This document shows positions 24,561-33,134 of a stretch of 64,000 nt of DNA, one piece after another. The stretch's first letter is position 1. Every line of letters begins with the position of its first letter. The translations under genes and the position numbers were made by a program. Source of the stretch: Pseudomonas petrae (GTDB lineage Bacteria > Pseudomonadota > Gammaproteobacteria > Pseudomonadales > Pseudomonadaceae); assembly GCF_021728295.1 (NCBI RefSeq), contig NZ_JAKJXE010000018.1:34334-98333 (forward strand). The letters are read 5' to 3'. Below the pieces are notes generated by a model. The model did not search any database, had not been told where the DNA came from, and saw only the letters and a list, made by a program, of their open reading frames with translations.

Positions 24561-25400
24561 ATGGACACACATGCAGACGAAGACGCCCACCTGACCCACT
24601 CCGCGCGGGACTGGGTGCTGCGTGCCGCGCCACTGCCGCAGATCGAGCGAATCGAGGCGTATTTTCACGGCCACGGTTTCGAGATGCACCGCCACGACAC
24701 CTACGCCATCGGCCACACGATGTCGGGGGTGCAGAGCTTTCAGTACGGCAAGGAACGGGTCAACAACCTGCCGGGGCAGACGATGGTGCTGCACCCCGAC
24801 GAGGCCCATGACGGCCACGCCGGGACCGAAGACGGCTTTCGCTACCGGATGTTCTATCTGGAACCGGCGATGATTCAGCAGGTGCTCGGCGGCAAGCCGC
24901 TGCCGTTCATCAAGGGCGGGGCGTCGAATGACCCGCGCCTGTTCAGGGCGACTCAGGCGTTGCTTTCCGACCTCAATAACGCGCTGGATCCTCTCGAACT
25001 GAACGACGCGATCTACGACCTCGCCATCGCCCTGCAAGCGGCCGCTGGTGTGCGCAAGGGCCGCCAGAGTGTCAACTACGCCGGCGCGCAACGTGCGCGG
25101 GAAATGCTCATGGCCAGTCTGGAACAGGGCGTGAGTCTCACCGATCTGGAACAGGCCAGCGACACCGATCGCTGGCGCCTGTCGCGGGATTTTCGCGTGC
25201 TGTTCGGCACTACGCCTTACCGCTACCTGACCCTGCGCCGGCTGGACCTCGTCCGGCACTCGATATCCCTGGGCGTGTCCCTGAGCGATGCGTCGGTGAT
25301 GGCGGGGTTCTCCGACCAGAGCCACATGACGCGGCATTTCGTGAAGACCTTCGGCTATCCGCCGGGGCGGTGGTTGAAGATGTTGGGGGCAGGCCCTTAG
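24561..25400 (+). CDS. AraC-family transcriptional regulator
   Basis: This 279-residue protein has an N-terminal cupin-like ligand domain (residues about 25-170, HGFEMHRHDTYAIGHTMSGV pattern) and a C-terminal double HTH of the AraC/XylS type (about 180-275: DRWRLSRDFRVLFGTTPYRY and DQSHMTRHFVKTFGYPPGRW). The ATG at 24561 gives the compact form. The frame is open further upstream into the preceding gene. It follows the hydrolase by 67 bp and may regulate it. The inducer is unknown. Confidence 0.88.
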   Translation: MDTHADEDAHLTHSARDWVLRAAPLPQIERIEAYFHGHGFEMHRHDTYAIGHTMSGVQSFQYGKERVNNLPGQTMVLHPDEAHDGHAGTEDGFRYRMFYLEPAMIQQVLGGKPLPFIKGGASNDPRLFRATQALLSDLNNALDPLELNDAIYDLAIALQAAAGVRKGRQSVNYAGAQRAREMLMASLEQGVSLTDLEQASDTDRWRLSRDFRVLFGTTPYRYLTLRRLDLVRHSISLGVSLSDASVMAGFSDQSHMTRHFVKTFGYPPGRWLKMLGAGP

Positions 25401-25660
25401 TGGGACCGGCTTCAGCCGGGAAAGCGTCAGACGCCACACCGCAAACTTGATGGCGTACGCAAGGGCCTCTTCCCGGCTGAAGCCGGTCCCACTATTAGTG
25501 CGCGGTGTCTCAGTAGGACCGGCTTTAGCCGGGAAGGCGTCAGGTGTCACACCGCACAATGGATGGCGTACGCAAGGGCCTCTTCCCGGCTGAAGCCGGT
25601 CCCACTATGAGTGCGCGGTGTCTCAGTGGGACCGGCTTTAGCCGGGAAGGCGTCACTCGC
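25400..25660. repeat. Tandem REPIN array, 113-bp period (about 2.3 units)
   Basis: TRGGACCGGCTTYAGCCGGG repeats at 25401, 25514 and 25627, exactly 113 bp apart. Each unit is an inverted doublet of forward REP, a spacer with the text ACACCGCA…ATGGCGTACGCAAGGGCC, and reverse REP. The spacer differs completely from those at 59.8 and 63.6 kb although the REP arms are the same. It fills the 364-bp gap between the AraC and cupin genes. Confidence 0.88.
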
Positions 25661-25764
25661 CACACCGCAAAACCAGCGCGCCCGGACCGTGCAATAACGT
25701 ACAAGACCCCACCCACCCCCACGCTCTAGATTTGCGGCTCTTCAACCCCTTCGGAGCCGCCCTC

Positions 25765-26145
25765 GTGTCCACGTCCACCACTCAGCACGCCCCCATCAAC
25801 TTCGCCCAGAAATACAGCCTGTTCACCGAGCAGTGGCAGCCAAAAGTCATCGCGCAGATGAACGACTACCAGTTCAAGCTGGCGCGGCTGGAGGGGGAGT
25901 TTCTGTGGCACAGCCACGCTGACACCGACGAAACCTTCATTGTGATCGAAGGCTGTTTGCGCATCGATTTTCGCGACGGTTTCGTCGAGCTCAACGCGGG
26001 CGAGCTGTATGTCGTGCCCAGGGGCGTTGAGCACAAACCGTTCGCGGCGCAGGAGGTGAAGCTGATGCTGATCGAGCCAAGCGGCGTGATTAACACAGGC
26101 AGCGACACCAACGAGCGCACGGCGCAGAACGACGTCTGGATCTGA
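25765..26145 (+). CDS. Cupin-domain protein
   Basis: This 126-residue single-domain cupin has the metal-site motif WHSHADTDETFIVIEG (two His and a Glu) and the second motif VVPRGVEHKPFA (His). The fold can bind Fe, Mn or Zn and the function is unknown. The start is probably GTG 25765, eight to nine bases after GGAG. An in-frame ATG at 25732 would add eleven residues. It lies convergently next to the LysR gene with no spacer. Confidence 0.8.
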   Translation: MSTSTTQHAPINFAQKYSLFTEQWQPKVIAQMNDYQFKLARLEGEFLWHSHADTDETFIVIEGCLRIDFRDGFVELNAGELYVVPRGVEHKPFAAQEVKLMLIEPSGVINTGSDTNERTAQNDVWI

Positions 26146-27066
26146 TTATGCCTTGGGCGTCGCGGGCTCGGTTTCAGCTTCGGGCGCAGGCAACAACACC
26201 GAAATCAACGCCCTGACCACCCCCGGCAGGGCGTCCAGTTCGCGGACCAGAATGCTCCGTTCGCGCACCGCCCAAGGCTCGTCGAGCTCGATGGTCACCA
26301 GCTGCATCGTCCGGCTGTGCCGCGACGCTGCCGACTCCGGGATGACCCCGATGCCCACCCCCGCTTCGACCATCCGGCAAATGGCTTCGAAGCTCGACAC
26401 CTGAATCCGCAGCGACAGGTTCTGCCCCAGCCGCTCAACGTGATCGCGCAGAAAACTCAGTAACGTGCTGCCTTCGTGCAGGCCGATGTGCTGGAACGCC
26501 AGGGTCTGCTTGAACGTGACTTTTTTCTCGGTCGCCAGCTCATGGCCCACCGGCACGATCAGTACCAGCCGGTCGGTGCTGAAGTGGATGACCTGCAAAC
26601 CCGCCGCTTCCACCGGCCCGGCGATGATGCCCATGTCGGTGCTGCCGTCGAGCACGCCGCGCACGATGTCCCGGGACAGGCGCTCTTGCAGATCCACCGT
26701 GACACCGGGCCGTTTCGCCAGAAAGCCCGCCAGCACTTCGGGCAGGAACTCGGTAACGGCAGTGGTGTTGGCGAAGATGCGGATGTGCCCGGCCGAATCG
26801 GTGCCGTAGCTCGTGAACTCGCTCTTCAGGTAGTCCACCTGGTTCATGATCAGCCGCGCGTGTTTGAGCAGGCGCTGGCCGGCGGGGGTCAGTTCGACGC
26901 CACGGCTGTCGCGGTACAGCAGGCGCGTGCCGAGTTGGCCTTCCAGCGCCTTGATCCGCGCGCTGGCGGCAGCGGGGGAGAGAAACGCCCGGCGTGCCCC
27001 CTGGGTCAGGCTCGGTGATTCGCCGATATGAATGAAGAGGCGCAAGTCAGCCAGGTCGAAATGCAT
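26146..27066 (-). CDS. LysR-family regulator of the itaconate-type operon
   Basis: This 306-residue LysR protein has an HTH at residues about 1-60 (FDLADLRLFIHIGESPSLTQ, LSPAAASARIKALEGQLGTR) and an effector-binding domain at about 88-290. The ATG at 27066 gives the standard N-terminus. The frame extends to 27213 only across the promoter region. It diverges from the catabolic operon that starts at 27195, as PA0877 (RipR-type) does in P. aeruginosa, so it should activate that operon in response to itaconate or an intermediate. Confidence 0.85.
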   Translation of the reverse strand: MHFDLADLRLFIHIGESPSLTQGARRAFLSPAAASARIKALEGQLGTRLLYRDSRGVELTPAGQRLLKHARLIMNQVDYLKSEFTSYGTDSAGHIRIFANTTAVTEFLPEVLAGFLAKRPGVTVDLQERLSRDIVRGVLDGSTDMGIIAGPVEAAGLQVIHFSTDRLVLIVPVGHELATEKKVTFKQTLAFQHIGLHEGSTLLSFLRDHVERLGQNLSLRIQVSSFEAICRMVEAGVGIGVIPESAASRHSRTMQLVTIELDEPWAVRERSILVRELDALPGVVRALISVLLPAPEAETEPATPKA

Positions 27067-27089
27067 GGGGGTGTCCGGACGATGCAGAA

Positions 27090-27112
27090 GGCGTTCAGCA
27101 TACCCGAACGCC
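27090..27112. promoter_or_regulatory. Candidate LysR box in the itaconate divergent promoter
   Basis: GGCGTTC-AGCATACCC-GAACGCC is a perfect inverted repeat with seven-base arms and a nine-base spacer. It contains the LysR core T-N11-A. It lies 24 bp upstream of the LysR start codon and 83 bp upstream of the hydratase start codon. Confidence 0.7.
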
Positions 27113-27194
27113 GCTATACGCAAATGCAAATTCACAGAATGCCGGCGCACTTCCATGATCGGGCCATAACAACAAACCCCGAGGGTTCCCGCCC

Positions 27195-28034
27195 ATGAGC
27201 GCTGCAGAGTCATCCGTGGATTTTACGAACTGGATTGGCCGGACCGAAGAAGCCCAGGATCATCTGAGCATCAACCTGATCAAGCGCATCGCGGCTACCT
27301 TTGGCGAGCCCACGCCCGCTGTGGGCGATCCGTTGCCGCCACTGTGGCAATGGTGTTTTTTTCAGGAGCCGGTGTTCGAAGCGCAGCTTGGCGGTGACGG
27401 CCATCCGGCCCGCGGCGGCTTTCTGCCCCCGGCGGAGAATCGCAATCGCATGTGGGCCGGTGGCCGCGTCGAGTTCATTCAGCCGCTGAAAGTCGGCGCC
27501 GACGCCCATCGCCTGTCGACCCTCCTGCACATCGAAGAAAAGCACGGCCGCACCGGCTCGCTGGTGTTCGTGACGGTGCGCCATGACTACTCGCAACACG
27601 GCGAGCTGTGCGTGCGTGAAGAGCAGGACATCGTCTACCGCGAGCCGAATCCGCCGAAACTCAATAGCGGTGATGCGCCGGAGCAGGGCGACTGGAGCGA
27701 GGTCATCGAACCGACGCCGACGCTGCTGTTTCGCTATTCGGCCGTGACCTTCAACGGCCATCGCATCCACTACGACTACCCCTATGTCACTGACACCGAG
27801 GGCTACTCCGGGCTTGTCGTGCACGGGCCGATGATCGCCACGTTCAATCTGCGCGCCTTCATTCGTGCCAACCCCGATAAGCGCGTGCGGCATTTCGCCT
27901 ATCGCGGCGTGCGCCCGTTGAACGTGCCTGCGGCGTTCCGCGTTGGCGGACGAGTCGTCGAGCCGGGCAAGGCGCAGCTGTGGGCCGGCAACGACGCCGG
28001 CGTCGCCCAGAGCGCCGAAGTCGTTTTTGACTGA
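27195..28034 (+). CDS. ich: MaoC/HTD2-like hydratase, probable itaconyl-CoA hydratase
   Basis: This 279-residue double-hotdog protein is of the FAS1-dehydratase/MaoC type. The N-terminal half has PPLWQWCFFQEP and RMWAGGRVEFIQPLKVG. The C-terminal half has the active-site region FRYSAVTFNGHRIHYDYPYV, with Asp/His residues of the hydratase, and GLVVHGPMIATF. This matches itaconyl-CoA or mesaconyl-C4-CoA hydratases, which make citramalyl-CoA. It is the first gene of an operon with a CoA-transferase and a CitE-like lyase, as expected for the itaconate degradation route to pyruvate and acetyl-CoA. Confidence 0.85.
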   Translation: MSAAESSVDFTNWIGRTEEAQDHLSINLIKRIAATFGEPTPAVGDPLPPLWQWCFFQEPVFEAQLGGDGHPARGGFLPPAENRNRMWAGGRVEFIQPLKVGADAHRLSTLLHIEEKHGRTGSLVFVTVRHDYSQHGELCVREEQDIVYREPNPPKLNSGDAPEQGDWSEVIEPTPTLLFRYSAVTFNGHRIHYDYPYVTDTEGYSGLVVHGPMIATFNLRAFIRANPDKRVRHFAYRGVRPLNVPAAFRVGGRVVEPGKAQLWAGNDAGVAQSAEVVFD

Positions 28035-28094
28035 ACCCTTCTTTTATAAAGCCAGGCGCCGATCCATGGGCGCCCGCCGATGCGAGTGGACACC

Positions 28095-29258
28095 ATGAAC
28101 CCTTACGAAAACGAAGGCCTCAATGCCATCCGCGACGGCGTGCGCGCGCTGTGTGCTCAGTTTCCGGCCGAATACTGGCGCAAGATCGATGAACAGAAAG
28201 GCTTCCCGGAAACCTTCGTCAAGGCGCTGACTGATGAAGGCTGGCTGTCGGCGATGATCCCCGAAGAGTACGGTGGCTCCGGGCTGGGCCTGGCGGAAGC
28301 CTCGGTGATCCTCGAAGAAGTGAACGCCTGCGGCGGCAATTCCGGCACCGTTCACGGCCAGATGTACAACATGTTCACCCTGTTGCGTCACGGCAGCGAC
28401 GCGCAGAAAAGCTACTACTTGCCCAAACTCGCCAGCGGCGAACTGCGCCTGCAATCCATGGGCGTGACCGAGCCCAGCACCGGCACCGACACCACCAAGA
28501 TCAAGACCACGGCGGTGAAGCGGGGCGACAAATACGTGATCAACGGACAGAAGGTCTGGATCTCCCGCGTGCAGCATTCCGACCTGATGATCCTGCTGGC
28601 GCGTACCACGCCGCTGGCCGAGGTGACGAAGAAGTCCGAAGGCATGTCGATCTTTCTGGTCGACCTGCGCGACGCCATCGGCAACGGCCTGACCGTTCAG
28701 CCCATCGCCAACATGGTCAACCACGAGACCAACGAGCTGTTCTTCGACAACCTCGAACTGCCCGCCGACAGCTTGATCGGCGAGGAAGGCAAAGGGTTCC
28801 GCTACATCCTCGACGGCCTCAACGCCGAGCGCGCTCTGATCGCCGCCGAGTGCATTGGCGACGGCCGCTGGTTCATCGAGAAGTCCGCGGCTTACGCCCG
28901 TGATCGCGTGGTGTTCGGCCGCCCGATCGGGCAGAACCAGGGCGTGCAGTTCCCCATCGCCGAAGCGCACATCGAAATCGAAGCGGCGGACCTGATGCGC
29001 TGGCGTGCCTGCGAGGAATACGACAGCGGCAAGAACGCCGGTGCCAGCGCCAACATGGCCAAATACCTGGCGGCAAAAGCGTCATGGGAAGCGGCCAATG
29101 CGTGCCTGCAAACCCATGGCGGTTTTGGCTTCGCCTGCGAATACGACGTGGAGCGCAAATTCCGCGAAACCCGTCTGTATCAGGTCGCGCCGATCTCCAC
29201 CAACCTGATTCTTTCCTACGTCGCCGAGCACCTGCTCGACCTGCCGCGCAGCTTCTGA
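28095..29258 (+). CDS. Acyl-CoA dehydrogenase in the itaconate operon
   Basis: This 387-residue FAD-dependent acyl-CoA dehydrogenase has the usual three domains. Substrate and FAD signatures are MGVTEPSTGTDTTKIKTTAV near residue 120, KVWISRVQHSDLMILLAR near 160, and THGGFGFACEYDVERKFRE near 345. The catalytic Glu region falls around YDVERKFRETRLYQVAP. P. aeruginosa has an equivalent gene (PA0879) in the itaconate cluster, whose exact substrate is not certain. I start it at ATG 28095, and the in-frame ATG at 28080 is an alternative. The MmgE/PrpD gene follows after 10 bp. Confidence 0.85.
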   Translation: MNPYENEGLNAIRDGVRALCAQFPAEYWRKIDEQKGFPETFVKALTDEGWLSAMIPEEYGGSGLGLAEASVILEEVNACGGNSGTVHGQMYNMFTLLRHGSDAQKSYYLPKLASGELRLQSMGVTEPSTGTDTTKIKTTAVKRGDKYVINGQKVWISRVQHSDLMILLARTTPLAEVTKKSEGMSIFLVDLRDAIGNGLTVQPIANMVNHETNELFFDNLELPADSLIGEEGKGFRYILDGLNAERALIAAECIGDGRWFIEKSAAYARDRVVFGRPIGQNQGVQFPIAEAHIEIEAADLMRWRACEEYDSGKNAGASANMAKYLAAKASWEAANACLQTHGGFGFACEYDVERKFRETRLYQVAPISTNLILSYVAEHLLDLPRSF

Positions 29259-29268
29259 GGACGCCGAA

Positions 29269-30618
29269 ATGAGCCACACCCAGGCATTGGCGGGTTTCCT
29301 CGCCGAGCTGACCTACGAGCAGATTCCCGGCGTCGTGCTGGACCGTACCGAAGACCTGTTCCTCGACTGGATCGGTTCGGCGCTGGCCAGCCAGGGCGCG
29401 CGGCCGATTCCGTTGTTCGAGCGCTACGCCGAACGCATGGGCCCGCGAGAGGGCAAGGCGAAGATTCTGGTCAGCGGTCGCGGCACCTCGGCGTACTTCG
29501 CCGCGCTGGTCAACGGCGCGTCTTCGCACCTGGTCGAGCAGGACGATCTGCACAACAGCTCGGTGCTGCACCCGGCGACGGTGGTGTTCTCGGCCGTGCT
29601 CGCAGCGGCTCAGGACCTCGGCAAAACCGGCCAGGATTTATTACTGGCGTCGGTCGCCGGTTACGAAGCCGGTATTCGCATCGGCGAATTCATGGGCCGC
29701 TCCCACTACCGCATCTTCCACACCACCGCGACGGTTGGCACCCTCGCTGCTGCGGTCGGCGTCGGCAAGCTGCTGAACTTCGACAAAGAGCAGTTCATCA
29801 GTCTGCTGGGCACGGCGGGCACCCAGGCCGCCGGGCTGTGGGAATTTCTCCGTGACGCAGCCGATTCCAAACAGCTGCACACCGCCAAGGCTGCGGCCGA
29901 TGGACTGCTGGCAGCGTACCTCACCGAAGACGGCCTGACCGGCGCACGGAATATTCTCGAGGGCGATCAGGGCATGGCGGCGGGGATGTCCAGCGACAGT
30001 GATCCCGCCAAGCTGTCCGACCGTCTGGGTAGCCGGTGGGCGCTGGTCGAGACGTCGTTCAAGTTTCACGCTTCGTGTCGCCACACCCATCCGGCGGCTG
30101 ACGCCTTGCTCCACCTGATGCAGCGCGAAGGCCTGCGCCATGACCAGATCGCCAAAGTCGTCACCCGCGTTCATCAGGGTGCCATCGATGTGCTCGGCCG
30201 GGTCGATGTACCGCAGACCGTGCATCAGGCGAAGTTTTCCATGGGCGCGGTGCTCGGGCTAATTGCGGTACATGGCAGTGCGCAGTTGATCGAGTTCCGC
30301 GACCTGGCGCTGACCGATGCCGACGTCGCCGCTTTCCGCGAAAAGGTCACGATGGAATTGGACCCGGAAGTCGACGGCGCTTATCCGGCGCGCTGGCTGG
30401 GTCGGGTGATCGTGACCACCACCGATGGCCGCACCCTCAGCGCCGGCATCGATGAGCCTAAAGGCGATCCGGGCAACACCCTGTCGCGGCCTGAGCTGGA
30501 GGACAAGGTTCAGCGCCTGCTCGCGTTCTCCGGCGCACGCACGGTGGCGCAGGGCACGGCATTGATTCAACGGGTCTGGCAGTTGCGCGATGCGCAGGAT
30601 CTGACCGACCTGATCTAA
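29269..30618 (+). CDS. MmgE/PrpD family protein (methylcitrate dehydratase-like)
   Basis: This 449-residue member of the MmgE/PrpD family groups with 2-methylcitrate dehydratase, aconitate decarboxylase and iminodisuccinate epimerase. Typical segments are DLFLDWIGSALASQG near 25, VNGASSHLVEQDDLHNSSVLHPA near 85-105 (key His and Asp; given in part), GYEAGIRIGEFMGRSHY and KFHASCRHTHPAADAL near 265. A homologue lies at the same place in the P. aeruginosa itaconate cluster. A cis-aconitate decarboxylase activity would make itaconate rather than degrade it. Its role here is open. Confidence 0.82.
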   Translation: MSHTQALAGFLAELTYEQIPGVVLDRTEDLFLDWIGSALASQGARPIPLFERYAERMGPREGKAKILVSGRGTSAYFAALVNGASSHLVEQDDLHNSSVLHPATVVFSAVLAAAQDLGKTGQDLLLASVAGYEAGIRIGEFMGRSHYRIFHTTATVGTLAAAVGVGKLLNFDKEQFISLLGTAGTQAAGLWEFLRDAADSKQLHTAKAAADGLLAAYLTEDGLTGARNILEGDQGMAAGMSSDSDPAKLSDRLGSRWALVETSFKFHASCRHTHPAADALLHLMQREGLRHDQIAKVVTRVHQGAIDVLGRVDVPQTVHQAKFSMGAVLGLIAVHGSAQLIEFRDLALTDADVAAFREKVTMELDPEVDGAYPARWLGRVIVTTTDGRTLSAGIDEPKGDPGNTLSRPELEDKVQRLLAFSGARTVAQGTALIQRVWQLRDAQDLTDLI

Positions 30619-30636
30619 CAGCAAACGCATTCCCCT

Positions 30637-30725
30637 TGTAGGAGCGCGCTTGCCCGCGATTGCGGTGTGTCAGAGACATCGCCGGTGACTGGCACACCGC
30701 AATCGCGGGCAAGCGCGCTCCTACA
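30637..30725. repeat. Near-perfect REP doublet inside the itaconate operon
   Basis: The forward copy TGTAGGAGCGCGCTTGCCCG (from 30637) and the reverse copy ending GCGCTCCTACA (30725) pair through about 36-base arms that include GATTGCGGTGTGTC. The large hairpin lies between the MmgE/PrpD and CoA-transferase genes and could affect mRNA stability or polarity within the operon. Confidence 0.88.
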
Positions 30726-30762
30726 AGGTTCTCGCCCGCCATGGGCTATGAGGTTTACGAAC

Positions 30763-31962
30763 ATGACTCAACAACCCCCGCGTCCTCTGGACGGCATCAC
30801 CGTCGTCAGTCTCGAGCACGCCATCGCGGCGCCGTTCTGCACACGGCAACTGGCGGATCTGGGCGCCCGCGTGATCAAGATCGAGCGCCCCGGCGTCGGC
30901 GATTTCGCCCGTGGCTATGACCAGCGCGTCGACGGCCTGGCCTCGCATTTCGTCTGGACCAACCGCTCCAAGGAAAGCCTGACCCTGGACCTCAAGCAGG
31001 AGGAGGCCGGCGACATCCTCGAGTCGCTGCTCGCCAATGCCGATGTGCTGGTGCAGAACCTGGCGCCCGGCGCCGCTGCTCGCATGGGTCTGTCATTCGA
31101 AGCCTTGCACGCGCGCTTCCCGCGCCTGATCGTCTGTGACATTTCGGGCTATGGCGAAGGCGGGCCCTATGAGAAGAAAAAGGCCTACGACCTGCTGATC
31201 CAGAGCGAAGGCGGCTTCTTGTCGGTCACCGGTGGCCCTGGCGAAAACGAGATGGCCAAAGCCGGTTGCTCCATCGCCGACATCGCTGCCGGCATGTACG
31301 CCTACACCGGGATTCTGTCGGCGCTGATGCTGCGCGACAAGACCGGGGAGGGCAGCCGCATCGACGTCAGCATGCTGGAAAGCCTGGTGGAGTGGATGGG
31401 CTACCCGATGTATTACGCCTACAACGGCGCGCCGCCACCGCCACGGGCCGGTGCGTCCCACTCGACGATCTATCCTTACGGTCCGTTTCCCACGGGCGGG
31501 GGCGGCACGATCATGCTGGGCCTGCAGAACGAGCGGGAATGGGCGCTGTTCTGCGACAAGGTCCTGCTCGATCCGGCGTTGGCCACCGACGAACGCTTTT
31601 CCGCGAACTTCAAGCGTTCGGAAAACCGTGAGGCGCTGCGGCAGATCATCGTCGACGGCTTCGCTTCATTGAGCGTCGATGACGTGGTTGCCCGTTTGGA
31701 AGACGCGCAGATTGCCAACGCCCGGGTCAACGACATGCAAGGCGTCTGGGACCATCCGCAGCTCAAGGCGCGTGACCGCTGGCGCGAAGTCGACAGCCCG
31801 TCCGGCCCGCTGCCGTCGCTGCTGCCGCCGGGCCACAACACTGCATTTACGCCGCGCATGGACGGGGTGCCGGGCCTGGGCCAGCACACCGGCAGCATTC
31901 TCGGCGAGCTCGGGTTTTCGGCTGAAGACCAGGCGCGGATGGCGGCGGGCGGCGTGGTCTGA
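30763..31962 (+). CDS. ict: Family III CoA-transferase, probable itaconate CoA-transferase
   Basis: This 399-residue CaiB/BaiF (family III) CoA-transferase has the N-terminal LDGITVVSLEHAIAAPFCTR and RQLADLGARVIKIERPGVGDFARGY pattern (given in parts). The catalytic Asp lies in the KAGCSIADIAAGMYAYTGIL segment near residue 175. It would move CoA from succinyl-CoA to itaconate, the first step of the pathway. The ATG at 30763 has GAGG upstream. Longer frames read through the REP hairpin. The lyase and hydratase needed for the next two steps are in the same operon. Confidence 0.88.
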   Translation: MTQQPPRPLDGITVVSLEHAIAAPFCTRQLADLGARVIKIERPGVGDFARGYDQRVDGLASHFVWTNRSKESLTLDLKQEEAGDILESLLANADVLVQNLAPGAAARMGLSFEALHARFPRLIVCDISGYGEGGPYEKKKAYDLLIQSEGGFLSVTGGPGENEMAKAGCSIADIAAGMYAYTGILSALMLRDKTGEGSRIDVSMLESLVEWMGYPMYYAYNGAPPPPRAGASHSTIYPYGPFPTGGGGTIMLGLQNEREWALFCDKVLLDPALATDERFSANFKRSENREALRQIIVDGFASLSVDDVVARLEDAQIANARVNDMQGVWDHPQLKARDRWREVDSPSGPLPSLLPPGHNTAFTPRMDGVPGLGQHTGSILGELGFSAEDQARMAAGGVV

Positions 31963-32004
31963 GCCTCTCCCTTGCCGCGCGGGCCCGTCGTCACGGCTTG
32001 CAAC

Positions 32005-32028
32005 TGTAGGAGCGCGCTTGCCCGCGAA
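32005..32028 (+). repeat. Single REP palindrome between ict and ccl
   Basis: TGTAGGAGCGCGCTTGCCCG followed by CGAA is a forward copy of the GGAGCGCGCTTGCCCGCGA element in the 166-bp gap between the CoA-transferase and lyase genes. Confidence 0.85.
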
Positions 32029-32128
32029 GTGGCTGCAGCATCTGCCACGTCTTCAGCGGATGAAATGCAGTCGTTGCGATCAAGCGCCCAAAGAGTTGGG
32101 ATGACACCCTTTTTCAGGAGCTTCAACC

Positions 32129-32953
32129 ATGCCGCAAACCATCATCCGCTCCGCACTGTTCGTCCCCGGCAGTCGCCCCGATCGTTTCGCCAAAGCGCTG
32201 GCGGCGGGCGCCGACGCGGTGATCGTCGATTTCGAAGACGCGGTTGAAGAACCGCTCAAGCGGCAGGCGCGGGACAATCTTGCGGCCTTTTTGAACGACC
32301 ACCCCCAGGCCTCCGTATGGGTGCGGGTCAATGCGCCGATTCATGTCGAACATACCGATGACTTGGCGTTCTGCCGGCAGCACGCTGGCGTCGCCGGGGT
32401 TCTGCTGCCGAAAGTCGAAAGCGCAGCTCACGTGGCGGCGGTCTGGCAGACAGGCAAACCGGTCCTGCCGATCATTGAGAGCGCCAAAGGCCTGCTGGCC
32501 CTGGAGCAGATCGCCCATGCCGAGGGTGTCGAGCGTTTGTCGTTTGGCGGGCTCGATCTGGCGCTGGACTTGAATCTCAACAGCGGCACCCACGCCGCGC
32601 AGATGTTTCTCGATCAGGCGCGGATGTCGGTGCAACTGCATTCACGGGCCGCGGATTTACTGCCACCGCTGGACGGTGTGCACCCGGCCATCGGCGACCC
32701 TCAAGGCCTGCACCGCGCCATTCGCCACGCCTACGATATGGGTTATGGCGGCGCGTTGTGCATCCATCCCGCCCAAGTGCCCGTGATCCATGCTGCCTTG
32801 GCGCCCAGCGCTGATGACCTGAGCTGGGCACAAAAGGTGATCAACGCCAGCGCGGCGGCTAATGGGGCGGGGGCGTTTCAGCTGGACGGGCAAATGGTCG
32901 ACGCGCCGGTGTTGCTGCGGGCCCGGCGTTTGCTCGCGCTGGCGGCGGGGTGA
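32129..32953 (+). CDS. ccl: CitE-like CoA-ester lyase, probable (S)-citramalyl-CoA lyase
   Basis: This 274-residue TIM-barrel protein of the HpcH/HpaI/CitE family has RSALFVPGSRPDRFAKAL, the acidic ADAVIVDFEDAVE (Asp/Glu for Mg2+ and substrate), VLLPKVESAAH and LPIIESAKGLLALEQIA (Mg2+-binding Glu). The C-terminal GALCIHPAQVPVIH is typical of CitE-like lyases. In this operon the expected reaction is citramalyl-CoA to acetyl-CoA and pyruvate, the last step of itaconate breakdown. The ATG at 32129 is 14 bases after AGGAG. Confidence 0.87.
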   Translation: MPQTIIRSALFVPGSRPDRFAKALAAGADAVIVDFEDAVEEPLKRQARDNLAAFLNDHPQASVWVRVNAPIHVEHTDDLAFCRQHAGVAGVLLPKVESAAHVAAVWQTGKPVLPIIESAKGLLALEQIAHAEGVERLSFGGLDLALDLNLNSGTHAAQMFLDQARMSVQLHSRAADLLPPLDGVHPAIGDPQGLHRAIRHAYDMGYGGALCIHPAQVPVIHAALAPSADDLSWAQKVINASAAANGAGAFQLDGQMVDAPVLLRARRLLALAAG

Positions 32954-33134
32954 GCCCAGTCGCCGTCGGAGCGCGGCTTGAAGGTTGATCGCGTTCGGCA
33001 ACCCCGAACGCCGGCTTTCACAAAAGCAGATTCTCTAAACACTGGGGCTTCGTCATGGTGGAGTTGCACTATGCTGATGCGGTCTACCTGCTCCTGCCAA
33101 CATAAGCTCCTACAAAAATAAAAAGGTGATATCG

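Noticed and set aside
25400..25660. Possible CRISPR array (regular 113-bp repeats)
   Set aside because: The repeated part is an inverted REP doublet with identical spacers in successive units, and no cas genes are near. CRISPR spacers would differ.
30763..31962. Carnitine or formyl-CoA transferase
   Set aside because: The family III fold alone would allow it, but the hydratase, CitE-like lyase and TRAP genes in the same operon fit itaconate CoA-transferase much better.
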